Source of the DNA: Planctomycetota bacterium
GTDB lineage: Bacteria > Planctomycetota > UBA1135 > UBA2386
NCBI GenBank assembly: GCA_020638655.1
Contig: JACKIC010000001.1
Span: 496,001 to 560,000, forward strand
Direction: 5' to 3'
Length of the DNA stretch: 64,000 bases
This document shows, in pieces, positions 19,803 to 28,969 of this stretch (within the stretch, counting starts at the first letter, position 1; each line of letters starts with the position of its first letter). The translations under genes were made by a program, and so were the position numbers. The notes below the pieces were generated by a model. That model had not been told where the DNA came from, did no database searches, and was given only the letters and a program-made list of their open reading frames with translations.

Positions 19803-20828
19803 ATGCCCCGCCTGCCCGATCGCCTTGGCCGACCGCTGCGCAACCTGCGCCTGTCGGTGACCGACCGCTGCAACCTGCGGTGCCAGTACTGCATGCCCGA
19901 GGCCGAGTACGCCTGGCTGCCCAAGGCGAACGTGCTCACCTACGAGGAGATGCTGCGGCTGGTGCGCGTGTTCGTGCAGCTCGGCGTCGACAAGGTGCGA
20001 CTGACCGGCGGTGAGCCGCTGCTGCGCAGCGACGTCACCGTGCTGGTGCGCATGCTCGCGGCGCTGCCGGAGCTGCGCGAGCTGGCGATGACGACCAACG
20101 GCATCCTGCTCGCCGACAAGGCCGCCGCGCTGCGCGAAGCGGGGCTGCAACGCATCACCGTCAGCCTCGACACGCTCGACGCCGCGACGTTCCGCCTGCT
20201 CGCCCGGCGCGACGACCTGCAGCGCACGCTCGCGGGCATCGACGCGGCGCGAGCTGCGGGCTTCGAGGACATCAAGCTCGACACCGTCGTCATCGCCGGC
20301 GTCAACGACGGCGAGCTCGGCGCGTTGCTCGACTACGCGCGGTCCGTCGGCGTCGAGATCCGCTTCATCGAGTACATGGACGTCGGCGGCGCGACCCACT
20401 GGTCGCCCGAACGCGTCGTCTCCCGCGCGCGCATCCTCGAGGCGATCGGCAGGAGCCACGGCGCGATCACGCCGCTGCCGCGCACCGACAGCGCTCCGGC
20501 CGAGCGCTTCCGGCTCGGCGACGGCACGCACTTCGGGGTGATCAGCTCGGTGACCCAGCCGTTCTGCGCCACGTGCGATCGCGCCCGGCTCACCGCCGAC
20601 GGCATGTGGTTCACCTGCCTGTACGCGAGCGAAGGCACCAACCTGCGCGACGTGCTGCGCCGCGGCGCCTCGGACGAGGAACTGCTCGCGCAACTGCGCT
20701 CGGTGTGGATCGCGCGGCGCGACCGCGGCGCCGAGGAGCGCGTGGGCACGCCGGATCGGCGGCCGCTCGCCGACAGCGCCGCGCTGCGCCAGAACCCGCA
20801 CCTCGAGATGCACAAGCGCGGCGGCTGA
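19803..20828 (+). CDS. moaA: GTP 3',8-cyclase MoaA
   Basis: First enzyme of molybdenum cofactor synthesis: a radical-SAM enzyme converting GTP to 3',8-cyclo-7,8-dihydro-GTP. In 341 residues it has the N-terminal cluster CNLRCQYC (C23, C27, C30), the GGEP-type motif LTGGEPLL, and the C-terminal second cluster CATCDRARLTADGMWFTC. It ends in the conserved Gly-Gly tail that enters the active site. ATG 19803 is preferred to the ATG at 19788, which lies in the -10 box and would leave an unusual extra MVPGP. No other Mo-cofactor genes are in the window. Confidence 0.94.
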   Translation: MPRLPDRLGRPLRNLRLSVTDRCNLRCQYCMPEAEYAWLPKANVLTYEEMLRLVRVFVQLGVDKVRLTGGEPLLRSDVTVLVRMLAALPELRELAMTTNGILLADKAAALREAGLQRITVSLDTLDAATFRLLARRDDLQRTLAGIDAARAAGFEDIKLDTVVIAGVNDGELGALLDYARSVGVEIRFIEYMDVGGATHWSPERVVSRARILEAIGRSHGAITPLPRTDSAPAERFRLGDGTHFGVISSVTQPFCATCDRARLTADGMWFTCLYASEGTNLRDVLRRGASDEELLAQLRSVWIARRDRGAEERVGTPDRRPLADSAALRQNPHLEMHKRGG

Positions 20829-20839
20829 GTGTGCTGAGG

Positions 20840-20860
20840 GCGGCGACTACTTGTCGCCGC
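20840..20860. terminator. Hairpin between the convergent moaA and HEAT-like genes
   Basis: Perfect 8-base stem GCGGCGAC / GTCGCCGC with loop TACTT. It begins 11 bases after the moaA stop and overlaps the last codons of the gene on the other strand. There is no T-run, so it may act as a weak or bidirectional terminator. Confidence 0.4.
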
Positions 20861-22733
20861 GCTGCTCGAGCACCTGCTTCGCGGCCGCGGCGACCTCCTT
20901 GCGCGAGATGTTCTTGGCGGCGCGTTCGAGATCGGCGCGATCGGCGGCCGCGCCGAACTTCAGCACGGCGGCAGCGACTTCGCCGTCGGCCCCGTGCAGC
21001 AACGCGCGCCGCACCAGCTCGCCGTGACGCTCTTGCGGTTGCTCGGTCTCACGCAGGGCCGCGGCCGCCGCCGCGCGGATCTCGTCGCCGAGGTCGAGCG
21101 GCAGCGTGGTCCGGCTGCCGCCGCCCTGGTCGAACTGGCTCTTGGCCGGATGATCGCCCGACACCGCGCGCCACAGCGCATCGCGGAGCGGCGCGCCGGC
21201 CGCGCCGACCTCTGCGGCCCGGCGCGCGCACAGCCGCGCCGCCGCCAACCGCACCGCGGCGTTGTCGTCGGTGAGCAACGCGGCCACGTCGTCGAGATGT
21301 TCCGGCGCGCCCACGGTCAACACGCCGTAGGCGTCGCGGCTGGTGTCGGTCATCCCGCGCCCGCCGCTGTGCGACGAACAGAACGGCGTCGACCAGCGGT
21401 CGCCGGTCATCACCAGGACCGATCGCAGCTCGAGCCGCTCGGCCTCGGGTCGCCGGCTGCCCAGTTCGGCCATGCAGCGGATCAGCGCGTCAGGAGTGTT
21501 CTGCATCTCACGCTGCAGACGCTCCATCAACAGCGGCCAGGCCGTGTCGGGGTCGGCGGCGATCAGCTGCTCCGCCGCCCGCACGGGCGCCGCTTCCCGA
21601 GGCCTGCCGTCGATCGCCGCGACGGCCTCGCGCATGGCCGCGAGCTTCCTCGATGCCTCGTCCGCGGCCGCCGTCGCCGGGGGCGCCTCACAGCCCATCG
21701 CCCGCAGCCGCGCAGCCAGCGATCCGGCCAGCCTCGCGACGAGCTGGTCCTCGTGCTGCTCGAGCGCGTCGATCGCGCGCAGGTGCCGGCCGACCGACTT
21801 GCCAGCCATGCCCAGCACCTTGAGCGCCTCGGCGGCGAGCTTGGGTTCGCCGCCGGTGGCGACCGCGATCAGCTCGGGTACGGCAACCTCGACTTCCGGA
21901 CCGAAGCGCGTCAGCGCGAGCAGCGCCTGACGCCGCCGCGCGGGATACGGGTGGTGCCGCGCGACCATGGCGTGGCCGATGATGCTGACGCTGTCCTCGG
22001 GCGCGAGCCGCACCAGCGCCAATCCGCCGAACAACGAGAAGCGATCCTCGACCGGCACGACGAAGCCGTTGTGCTTGACCTGATCCCAACCCTTGGGCCG
22101 CTGGTCGCGCGCGAGCAGGCGATCGCGCAGCGCCGCGGCGTCCTCGGCGGTGCCCAGGCGGCCCAGGAACTCCGCCGCCACCTCGCGCGCGAAGATCTTG
22201 TCGTCCTGCAGGCACCGCCGCGCGCTCTCGAGGTCCGTGACCTTGGCCTCGTCGCGCTCGCGGTAGCGATAGATCGCGGTGAAGGTCGCGCCCTTCTCCT
22301 TGTCGGAGGCGACCATCGAGAAGTGGAACAGGTTGTGGAACTCGACCTTGTCGCCGTAGGGCGTGAGGCTGCCGATCGTCGTCAGGATCGACACCAGCAA
22401 CTTGTCGTCGTTGGTGTTCTGCCCGGTGATCGCCTCGACGAGCGGCGACTTCAGCGAGGCCGCCGTCTCCCCGAGCAGATCGACGACCTGCAGCGCCGCG
22501 CGCATGCGCTCGAGGTCGCGCGGCTGGCGCACCTGCCACTCCTCGATCAGCCCCTGCAGCGCCGGCACCGCCTGCTCGCGCAGCTCGAGCAGCGCCTGCG
22601 CCGCCGCCGCGCCGCGTTCGGGGTCGCCGAGCCCGTCGAGCAGACGCACCGCCTCCTGCGCAGCGGTCGGCGGCGACAGCGCCGCGGCGGCGAACAGCAG
22701 GTGCAGGGCGTGGGATCGAGTCACTGCATTCAT
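20847..22733 (-). CDS. Secreted HEAT-repeat-like protein
   Basis: 628 residues with a signal peptide (HALHLLFAAAALSPPTAAQ) and several helical HEAT-like units, e.g. PERGAAAAQALLELREQAVPAL near the start, EVEVAVPELIAVATGGEPKLAAEALKVLG in the middle and HLDDVAALLTDDNAAVRLAAARL near the end. Such repeats bind proteins, and similar proteins are abundant in Planctomycetota, usually without known partners. A central segment (about 95-145, FHNLFHFSMVASDKEKGATFTAIYRY) is not HEAT-like. ATG 22733 starts the signal peptide. It has its own putative promoter at 22763. Confidence 0.7.
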   Translation of the reverse strand: MNAVTRSHALHLLFAAAALSPPTAAQEAVRLLDGLGDPERGAAAAQALLELREQAVPALQGLIEEWQVRQPRDLERMRAALQVVDLLGETAASLKSPLVEAITGQNTNDDKLLVSILTTIGSLTPYGDKVEFHNLFHFSMVASDKEKGATFTAIYRYRERDEAKVTDLESARRCLQDDKIFAREVAAEFLGRLGTAEDAAALRDRLLARDQRPKGWDQVKHNGFVVPVEDRFSLFGGLALVRLAPEDSVSIIGHAMVARHHPYPARRRQALLALTRFGPEVEVAVPELIAVATGGEPKLAAEALKVLGMAGKSVGRHLRAIDALEQHEDQLVARLAGSLAARLRAMGCEAPPATAAADEASRKLAAMREAVAAIDGRPREAAPVRAAEQLIAADPDTAWPLLMERLQREMQNTPDALIRCMAELGSRRPEAERLELRSVLVMTGDRWSTPFCSSHSGGRGMTDTSRDAYGVLTVGAPEHLDDVAALLTDDNAAVRLAAARLCARRAAEVGAAGAPLRDALWRAVSGDHPAKSQFDQGGGSRTTLPLDLGDEIRAAAAAALRETEQPQERHGELVRRALLHGADGEVAAAVLKFGAAADRADLERAAKNISRKEVAAAAKQVLEQRGDK

Positions 22734-22762
22734 CGGCGGCCTCCCATCATCGCGAGCGACGC

Positions 22763-22768
22763 AGGATA
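22763..22768 (-). promoter_or_regulatory. Putative -10 box (TATCCT) of the HEAT-like gene
   Basis: TATCCT on the minus strand, 29 bases before ATG 22733, giving a short leader. Confidence 0.4.
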
Positions 22769-22777
22769 ACGCCGGAC

Positions 22778-23755
22778 TCAGGATTGTGGGGCGACGGCGC
22801 GCCAGCGATCCGCCAGACGATGGCACAACACCACGGCGCCGACGATCACGGCCGCGGGAATGCCCCAGGAGTGCCAACCCGCGAGATAGACCTGCTCGCT
22901 GCCCTGGCGCAACACCGTGCCCCACGAGGTGCCCGACGCGCCGGGGCCGAGCCCGAGGAACGACAGCGTCGATTCGGCGACGATCGCGCTCGCGACGCAG
23001 AACGCGGCGGTCACAGCCACCTGACTGCGCAGCTGCGGCCACAGGTGGCCGCGCAGCAGCCGCCACGGTGACGCGCCGAGGCCGCGGGCCACGGCGACGA
23101 ACTCCCGCTCGCGCAACGACAGCAGTTCGCCGCGCACGATGCGCGCGAAGTTGGTCCAGAACAGCGACGCCATCACCAGGACCAGGGCCAGCCACGAGCT
23201 GCCGAAGAACGCCGCCCCGAACATCAGGAACAGCAGGATGGGGAAGCACAGGAACACCTCGACCAGCCGCGACACCACGGCGTCGACGAAGCCGCGGCAC
23301 AGCCCGGCCATGCCGCCGAGCAGCACGCCGACGAGCGCGCCGAGCAGCACGGCCAGCACGCCGATGCCCAGCGACGCGCGGGTCCCGTGCACGAGGCGCG
23401 CCAGCAGATCGCGCCCCTGTTCGTCGGTGCCCAGCGGGTGGAACCAGGTCGGCCCCTGATTGGCCCGCGCGAAGTCGACCTCGTAGGGACCGTGTGGCCA
23501 CGGCGGCATCCAGGCGAAGTCCTGCCCGTCTGCAGGTAGGCGCGACCACCAGCGCTTCCAGGTCATGTCGACGGGCGGCGGCGCGGGCGTCGCGTAGCAG
23601 TCCGTGAACGCCGGAAAGGAGTAGCTGCCGTCGATGCGCGCCACCAACGGCACGTCGTTGGCGACCAAGGGCGCGAACGCCGCGACGAGCAGCAGCAGCG
23701 CGGCGATCCACACCGCCACGACGCCCGGGCGCCTGCTCCCGGCGGGCGCGCTCAC
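22778..23755 (-). CDS. Peptide ABC transporter permease, OppC/DppC type
   Basis: 325 residues from GTG 23755, which overlaps the stop of the OppB-type gene as GTGA. The N-terminal span is followed by a long outside loop of about 70 residues (rich in Trp and Pro), then HPLGTDEQGRDLLARLVHGTRASL, the hallmark of OppC/DppC proteins. The EAA loop reads EFVAVARGLGASPWRLLRGHLWPQ. It imports peptides together with the OppB partner; neither an ATPase nor a binding protein is encoded next to it. Confidence 0.88.
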   Translation of the reverse strand: MSAPAGSRRPGVVAVWIAALLLLVAAFAPLVANDVPLVARIDGSYSFPAFTDCYATPAPPPVDMTWKRWWSRLPADGQDFAWMPPWPHGPYEVDFARANQGPTWFHPLGTDEQGRDLLARLVHGTRASLGIGVLAVLLGALVGVLLGGMAGLCRGFVDAVVSRLVEVFLCFPILLFLMFGAAFFGSSWLALVLVMASLFWTNFARIVRGELLSLREREFVAVARGLGASPWRLLRGHLWPQLRSQVAVTAAFCVASAIVAESTLSFLGLGPGASGTSWGTVLRQGSEQVYLAGWHSWGIPAAVIVGAVVLCHRLADRWRAVAPQS

Positions 23756-24777
23756 GCGGACAACCTCACGCGCGGATCGACGCAGCGGTGCAGCACGTCG
23801 GAGAGCAGCAGCGACAGCAGCGTCGCCAGCGAGCCGACGACCACGACCAGCATCACCATCGACTGGTCCTGGTCGCGCACCGCCTGGAAGGCGAGGTTGC
23901 CGAGGCCGTTGAGCGAGAACAGGTGCTCGACCACGACCGAGCCGCCGACCAGCATCGGCAGCAGACCGCCGGCGAGCGTCGCCAACGGCACCGCGCCGTG
24001 GTGGCGCAGGCGGCGGCGCACGACCTCGGGCTGCAGGCCCAGCGCGCGCCAGTGCTCCGCGAAGGGCTGCGCGGCAGCGCGCGCGACGGCGTCTCGCACG
24101 AAGCGCACGACGACCACCGTGGGCCCGAGCGCCATCACCGTCACCGGCAGGACGAGGTGCCAGAGCAGGTCCGCGGCGCGCGCGACCACGTTCCAGTCGT
24201 GCGCGGCCGCGCTCACCAGACCGTGGCTCGGGAACACGTTCCACAGCACGCCCGCGAACAGCAGCAGCAGCAGGGTGCCGACCAGGTACTCGGGCAGCCC
24301 CGAGCACAACAGCAGCGCGCGGCCGAACAACCGGTCGAGGCGCGAGCCGGCATCGGCGCCCAGCCGGCCACCCAGCGGCACCCCGATGGCCAGCGCGACC
24401 ACCACCGAGAGGAAGCCCAACAACATCGTCACCGGCAACGCCGCGAGGAACCTGCCCCACAGCGCCTGCGGGTCTTCGTTGGGCCCAGCGAAGTCCAGGC
24501 GCACGGCGCGGCCGAGCCAGTGCAGGTAGCGCTCGGCCAGCGGCCGCGGCGCATAGGTCTCGGGATCGATCGTGCCGTAACGCAGGCGCAGCTGCAGGAT
24601 CGCCGTCTCGCGCGCCGGCGCGTCGACGAACGCCCCGTCCTGCGCGGCGCGCGCGACCTCGACGGTGGCGCGGTCGACCGGCGCGAGGTCGAAGACCGCG
24701 AACGTGACCAGGGTGATGCCCAGCAGCGTGAAGGCCATCCAGAGGACTCGCTTCACCAGCCAGAGCGGCACGGTCAC
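23752..24777 (-). CDS. Peptide ABC transporter permease, OppB/DppB type
   Basis: 341 residues from GTG 24777. The first span (VKRVLWMAFTLLGITLVTFAVFDLAP) is typical of OppB/DppB, and the EAA loop is HWRALGLQPEVVRRRLRHHGAVPL. An insertion of about 50 residues follows the first span, including LRLRYGTIDPETY. Both ends use GTGA overlaps, so the peptidase lipoprotein, OppB and OppC are translated in step. The missing OppA, OppD and OppF may lie elsewhere in the genome. Confidence 0.88.
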   Translation of the reverse strand: MTVPLWLVKRVLWMAFTLLGITLVTFAVFDLAPVDRATVEVARAAQDGAFVDAPARETAILQLRLRYGTIDPETYAPRPLAERYLHWLGRAVRLDFAGPNEDPQALWGRFLAALPVTMLLGFLSVVVALAIGVPLGGRLGADAGSRLDRLFGRALLLCSGLPEYLVGTLLLLLFAGVLWNVFPSHGLVSAAAHDWNVVARAADLLWHLVLPVTVMALGPTVVVVRFVRDAVARAAAQPFAEHWRALGLQPEVVRRRLRHHGAVPLATLAGGLLPMLVGGSVVVEHLFSLNGLGNLAFQAVRDQDQSMVMLVVVVGSLATLLSLLLSDVLHRCVDPRVRLSA

Positions 24778-25550
24778 CCCTCCATGACGACGGCGAGGAT
24801 CGCCGCCTTGGTCTCGAGCCACGCCGCCCACGGGTCGCGCCCGCGGTGGTATTCGAGCGTCAGGATCGGGATGCCCATGGTGTTGCCGACCCACGAACCC
24901 AGCGAGCCCGGCGTCGGCGCGATGCCCTGCGACGACTGCACGCGATAACCCGACAGCTGCGAGAAGCGCGTCGCGAGGTGCTCGGCCGGGCCGTCGAAGT
25001 TGATGAAGTGGTCGTCGTGCCAGCTGTGCGCCACGATCACCAGGTGCGGCCGTTCCAGCTCGATCAGGTCGTGCAGCGCGCGCGCCTCGGGCTGGTCGAG
25101 CGGCCGCAGCCCGAACAGGCGGCTCGGCTTGAAGTTGTCGGCGGGGTAGTTGCGGTTGAGGTCGACGCCCATGGCGTTGCCGCGCGTATTGCGCGCGGTG
25201 CCGTCGGGGTTGACGTCCTCGAGGATCGTCAGGGTCACCAGCTCGAGCGCGCCGGGCGTCTCGATCAGGGCGCGCGGCAGCTCGGCGGTGCTGATCCGCC
25301 CCTCGCGCTCGTTGCCGTGGATGCCGCCGATCCAGAGCACGCGCCGGCGGCCGTGGCCGAGCCGGGCGACGCGCAGCGGCCGGTTCTCGCGGCTGCTGCC
25401 GATCTCGGTCCACTCCGGTTGCCAGATCGCCGGCGCCGAGGACGCGGCCTCGGCGGCGCCCGAAGACTCGCTGGCCCGGCCCGCCCCTTGGTATGGGTGG
25501 AACCCGACGCAACCGGTGAGCAACGGCAACAGCAGGAGCAGCAGACGCAT
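24774..25550 (-). CDS. M14-family zinc peptidase lipoprotein, MpaA-like
   Basis: 258 residues. A lipobox LLTGC puts the modified cysteine at position 14. The M14 features are HGNE (first zinc His and Glu), NPDG, LNRNYP, an AHSWHDDH histidine segment and a catalytic-type Glu in LTLEYHRG. Small enzymes of this type (MpaA) cut L-Ala-gamma-Glu-meso-diaminopimelate, the murein tripeptide. Next to two peptide-import permeases it fits recycling of cell-wall peptides, with the difference that this copy is outside the cytoplasmic membrane while MpaA is usually cytoplasmic. The role is inferred. Confidence 0.75.
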   Translation of the reverse strand: MRLLLLLLPLLTGCVGFHPYQGAGRASESSGAAEAASSAPAIWQPEWTEIGSSRENRPLRVARLGHGRRRVLWIGGIHGNEREGRISTAELPRALIETPGALELVTLTILEDVNPDGTARNTRGNAMGVDLNRNYPADNFKPSRLFGLRPLDQPEARALHDLIELERPHLVIVAHSWHDDHFINFDGPAEHLATRFSQLSGYRVQSSQGIAPTPGSLGSWVGNTMGIPILTLEYHRGRDPWAAWLETKAAILAVVMEG

Positions 25551-25558
25551 CGCCGGCA

Positions 25559-25564
25559 ACCATA
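25559..25564 (-). promoter_or_regulatory. Putative -10 box (TATGGT) of the MpaA-like operon
   Basis: TATGGT on the minus strand, 8 bases before ATG 25550: a near-leaderless arrangement for the first gene of the three-gene operon. Confidence 0.45.
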
Positions 25565-25607
25565 GCGGACTACACGGCGACCGCCACGCTGCCGATGCAG
25601 GGGACGG

Positions 25608-25985
25608 ATGACCGCGGAATTCGACGACCACGCGCTGCAGAACGGCATCGACACCGCCTTCGAGTACGGCGGCCTGTTGCTGCGTGCCCTGGGCTACGCG
25701 GCGCTCTACGCGGTGGCCAGCAACTACGACTGCGGCAGGCCGATGCTGGCGGGCGTGCTCGCCGGCGACCTGGTGAGCCACGTCGTCCTGGTGTTCCTGC
25801 GCTGGCACGACAGCCTGCTGACGATCGCCAGCGAACTGGCGCTGACCGCCCTCGTGGTGCTGTTGGTGCGCGACCAGCTGGCCTGGCCGGCGGAGCTGCC
25901 GATGCGCGCGATCTTCGGGCTGGCCGCGTTCGGCGCCTGCATCGGCAAGTTCCCCGGCGCGTTCACGACCCTGGGACGGCCCTGA
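25608..25985 (+). CDS. Small membrane protein, unknown
   Basis: 125 residues with three or four hydrophobic segments (about 20-40, 48-64, 72-90 and 102-118). AGGGGACGG lies just before ATG 25608 and may serve as its ribosome site. I do not recognise a family. It is divergent from the MpaA-like operon and convergent with the racemase-family gene, so its neighbours say little about function. Confidence 0.6.
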   Translation: MTAEFDDHALQNGIDTAFEYGGLLLRALGYAALYAVASNYDCGRPMLAGVLAGDLVSHVVLVFLRWHDSLLTIASELALTALVVLLVRDQLAWPAELPMRAIFGLAAFGACIGKFPGAFTTLGRP

Positions 25986-25995
25986 CGCAGCGCGC

Positions 25996-27000
25996 TCAGA
26001 TGCCGTGCGCCAGCGGATCGTCGGGATCGATCACGAACTGGGTCAGCGCCGTGACGTAGGCCGAACCCTCGACCTCGGGCACGACCGCCTCGTATCGCCC
26101 GACCTTGGTCGTGCCGGCGATGCGCGCCCGGAACGCCGTGCCGAGCACGCTCTCCGAGCGGAACCACCGGCCGACCTCGAGTTCGCCCTTGGCGTGCAGC
26201 ACCGCGAGCTTGGCCGAGGTGCCGGTGCCGCACGGCGAGCGGTCGTAGGCGACGCCCGGACACAGCGTCAGCGCCCGCGCGCCGGGCTCTTCGCCCGGCA
26301 GCTCGACGAACAGCTTGACGTGGTCGACGAGCTCCTCGACGCCCTTGTCGGGGTGCACGCCGCGCACGCCGTCGCGGATCAACGCGTCGCGCACCGCGGT
26401 CGCCGCCTGCATCAGCACCGGCAGGTGCACCTTGCCGACCTGCAGACCGAGCTGTTCGGCTTCGACGAACGCGAACCAGTTGCCGCCGTAGGCGATGTCG
26501 GCGGCGACCTTGCCGAAGCCATGCACGTCGACGATCGCGCGCTGCCGCCACAGGAACGACGGCACGTTGGTGATCGTGACGCTGCGCGGCCGCCCGTCCT
26601 CGACCGCGACCTCGCAACGCACCGTGCCCGCCGGGGTGTCGAGCACGACCTCGGTCCGCGGCGCCACGGCCTTCACCATGCCCATCGCGACCGCGACCGT
26701 GGCGACGCCGATCGCGCCGTGACCGCACATGCCCAGGTAGCCGGCGTCGTTGGCGAACACGACGCCGAGGTGCGCCTTCGGGTCGCACGGCGGCAGCAGA
26801 TACGCGAGCACGATCGCGTCGTGGCCGCGCGGCTCGAGCACCAGGGCGCGCCGCAGGTGATCGTGGTCCCGCTGCAGGCTGGCGCGCTTGTCGGCCATGG
26901 TCGCACCGGCGATCGCGGGCAGCCCGCCGGTGACGATCCGGGTGGGCTCACCGGCGGTGTGGGAGTCGACGGCGGAGACCACCTGCGAGAAGCGCAACAT
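25996..27000 (-). CDS. Proline racemase / 4-hydroxyproline epimerase family enzyme
   Basis: 334 residues. Both catalytic cysteines are present: MCGHG (about residue 91) and DRSPCGTGTS (about 255). This rules out the trans-3-hydroxyproline dehydratase branch, where the first Cys is replaced. The substrate loop motif DSHTAGEPTR at the N-terminus is canonical. Family members invert proline or 4-hydroxyproline; the presence of two cysteines with HTAGEP alone does not settle which. No other hydroxyproline catabolic genes are adjacent. Confidence 0.88.
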   Translation of the reverse strand: MLRFSQVVSAVDSHTAGEPTRIVTGGLPAIAGATMADKRASLQRDHDHLRRALVLEPRGHDAIVLAYLLPPCDPKAHLGVVFANDAGYLGMCGHGAIGVATVAVAMGMVKAVAPRTEVVLDTPAGTVRCEVAVEDGRPRSVTITNVPSFLWRQRAIVDVHGFGKVAADIAYGGNWFAFVEAEQLGLQVGKVHLPVLMQAATAVRDALIRDGVRGVHPDKGVEELVDHVKLFVELPGEEPGARALTLCPGVAYDRSPCGTGTSAKLAVLHAKGELEVGRWFRSESVLGTAFRARIAGTTKVGRYEAVVPEVEGSAYVTALTQFVIDPDDPLAHGI

Positions 27001-27069
27001 CCCCGGATCATGCCGCCGGCCGCCCGCCGGGGGAAACTCGTGCTGAAACCGGCGCGCCGCCGCGACAAG

Positions 27070-27771
27070 ATGCGCGAAATGCGCGCCGTCCTGCTCTCGA
27101 GCAAACCACTCCGCAGCCCCAGACCCACGCAACGCATCCGCGCCCGACGCCGGCGGGCGCTGGGCCTCGTCGCCGGCTGCCTGCTGCCGATCGGCTGCAG
27201 CGCGGCGCCGCGCCGCGCCCAGGACGTCGCCGCCGAACCCGCACCGGGACAGGAAGCGCAGCACCCGTCGGGCGTCAAGGTCGAGAGCGGCCACTGGTTC
27301 GGCGAGGTCAAGACCCACGTCGCGATCCCGATCCTGCAGAAGTCGTTCTTCTGGGACGGCAACGGCGAGGTCGACAACGCCGGCGTCGGCCTGCGCGCGT
27401 TCCGCGGCCTCGGCGACGGCTGGGCGCTGGGCATGGGCTTCGTCGCCGCCAACTGGTTCTTGTCGGGCAACGACGTGCAGAGCGGTGAGATCGAAGCGGT
27501 GCTGCGCTGCTACCCGTTCTCGGGCTCGCACTTCTTCATCGACGGCAACACGGGTTACCAGCAGGCCACCGACGCGATCCCGCCCGGCGGCACCGAGTGG
27601 AACTTCTGCTTCGGCTTCGGCCCCGGCTACGAGATCCCGCTCGAGGACGGCATGAGCCTGATCCTCGCCGCCAACTACCACCACATCTCGAACGCGCTGG
27701 GCCGCCAGAGCCCGCACAACCCGAGCCAGAACGAGGCCCGGTTGTGGATCGGCTTCGCCTGGAACTTCTAG
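27070..27771 (+). CDS. PagL-like lipid A deacylase / outer-membrane barrel lipoprotein
   Basis: 233 residues (ATG 27070, or 27079). An N-terminal Arg-rich stretch and hydrophobic segment end in a possible lipobox (LPIGCS). The C-terminal 170 residues alternate as beta strands and contain YHHISNAL, matching the HxSN active-site pattern of PagL-type 3-O-deacylases, and finish in an aromatic residue (GFAWNF) as outer-membrane barrels do. PagL removes an acyl chain from lipid A. Whether this lineage makes lipid A cannot be judged here, and an inactive barrel is possible. Confidence 0.65.
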   Translation: MREMRAVLLSSKPLRSPRPTQRIRARRRRALGLVAGCLLPIGCSAAPRRAQDVAAEPAPGQEAQHPSGVKVESGHWFGEVKTHVAIPILQKSFFWDGNGEVDNAGVGLRAFRGLGDGWALGMGFVAANWFLSGNDVQSGEIEAVLRCYPFSGSHFFIDGNTGYQQATDAIPPGGTEWNFCFGFGPGYEIPLEDGMSLILAANYHHISNALGRQSPHNPSQNEARLWIGFAWNF

Positions 27772-27784
27772 TTCGGCGCCGCGG

Positions 27785-28825
27785 TCACTTCTTGGCGTAG
27801 GTCGCGACGAAGCTCTCGAACGGCGGCATCGTGCCGACGATGGTGTGGCCGACGCCGCGCGTCACCGCGCCCTCGCCGTCGACCTCGAGCAGGAAGCGCT
27901 GCACCATCGGCTGCCCCATCATCGTGCCGGCCATCGTGCTGACGAACTTGTCGTCGACCCAGCGCCCCTCCATCTCGCCGACCTCGCCCATGTTGCTGAC
28001 GAAGACGGCGCGCGCGCAGCCCTTCTTCTGGTCGTAGCCCCAGAAGGCGTGCGACCGGTACTCACCGGGCATGCCATCGGCGCCGCCGACCGTCTCGCCG
28101 AACAGCAGCGTGCCGCCGAACACGGTGCGGAAGGTGTCGTCGCCGTGGATCGCCGTCTTCGGCTGCCCCGGCGCCATCACCATCTCGCCCTTGGTGTCGT
28201 ACTTGCCGGCCATGCGGCACAGCCGGGTGATGTCGGCGTGCGGCGTCGCCCCGTTCCAGGTGGGCGCGTCGAAGCGCCCCTCGAACGCCGTGTCGATGCG
28301 CCGGAACTTGCCCTCGACCACGGCCATCGACGGCCCCTTGCCCGTCATCAGATCGATCGAATGCGTCATCGTGTCGCCGTCGACCTTCAGCAGCGAGCGT
28401 TCGGCGTAGGGCACGCCGTCCTGCCGCTGCATCATCAGCTGCAGCATCGAGCCGTCGGGCTGGATCACGATCTCGTGCAGGCCGACCTCGCCGGCGTTGT
28501 TGCACACCGCGGTGACGTAGCGCTTGCCCTCGGCGTCCCAGCCCAGGTAGGCCCGGAACAACATCGGCGCCGGCACGCCGTCGAAGTGGATCTCGAAGTC
28601 CTCCTGCAGGAAGAACCCATCCAGGACCCAGCGATAGCTGCCGCTGGCGTGCCAGGCGCTCGGCGGGGCGCCGGGCGCGAAGGTCGCGGTGCCCTGGCCG
28701 GCCCAGTTGCCGGCCAGCGCCGCCAGCTTCTTCAGCTCGGGGGCCGGCGCGGGCATCTCCTGGCACAGCGCCGGGGAGATCGACAGGACGAGGGGGAGCA
28801 GGGGGGCGAGGTGCTTGGCGAGCAT
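27785..28825 (-). CDS. Secreted DUF1579 protein, duplicated domain
   Basis: 346 residues with signal peptide (LAPLLPLVLSISPALC). Two DUF1579-like halves follow: the first begins LKKLAALAGNWAGQGTATF, the second TRLCRMAGKYDTKGEMVMAPG. Each has the FLQEDFE or LLFGETVGG type strand and the FRAYLGWDAEGKRYV / HAFWGYDQKKGCARAVFV pair. Family function is unknown, probably a lipocalin-like barrel. ATG 28825 has AAGGAA upstream (28833-28838). Confidence 0.75.
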   Translation of the reverse strand: MLAKHLAPLLPLVLSISPALCQEMPAPAPELKKLAALAGNWAGQGTATFAPGAPPSAWHASGSYRWVLDGFFLQEDFEIHFDGVPAPMLFRAYLGWDAEGKRYVTAVCNNAGEVGLHEIVIQPDGSMLQLMMQRQDGVPYAERSLLKVDGDTMTHSIDLMTGKGPSMAVVEGKFRRIDTAFEGRFDAPTWNGATPHADITRLCRMAGKYDTKGEMVMAPGQPKTAIHGDDTFRTVFGGTLLFGETVGGADGMPGEYRSHAFWGYDQKKGCARAVFVSNMGEVGEMEGRWVDDKFVSTMAGTMMGQPMVQRFLLEVDGEGAVTRGVGHTIVGTMPPFESFVATYAKK

Positions 28826-28953
28826 GACGTTTCCTTGTTGGGGGCCGGAAGGGCTGGGAGCCGGAAGGAAGCCCCGCGGTCGGGGCCCACCCATTCGACG
28901 AACAGCTGACGCGCCGATCGACAGCGGCCTGGAAAAACCCTGCCCGTGGGCCG

Positions 28954-28959
28954 GATACT
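28954..28959 (+). promoter_or_regulatory. Weak putative -10 box (GATACT) of the DUF445 gene
   Basis: GATACT 10 bases before ATG 28970; same position as the other near-leaderless boxes but a poorer match. Confidence 0.3.
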
Positions 28960-28969
28960 CGCCGCCCCG

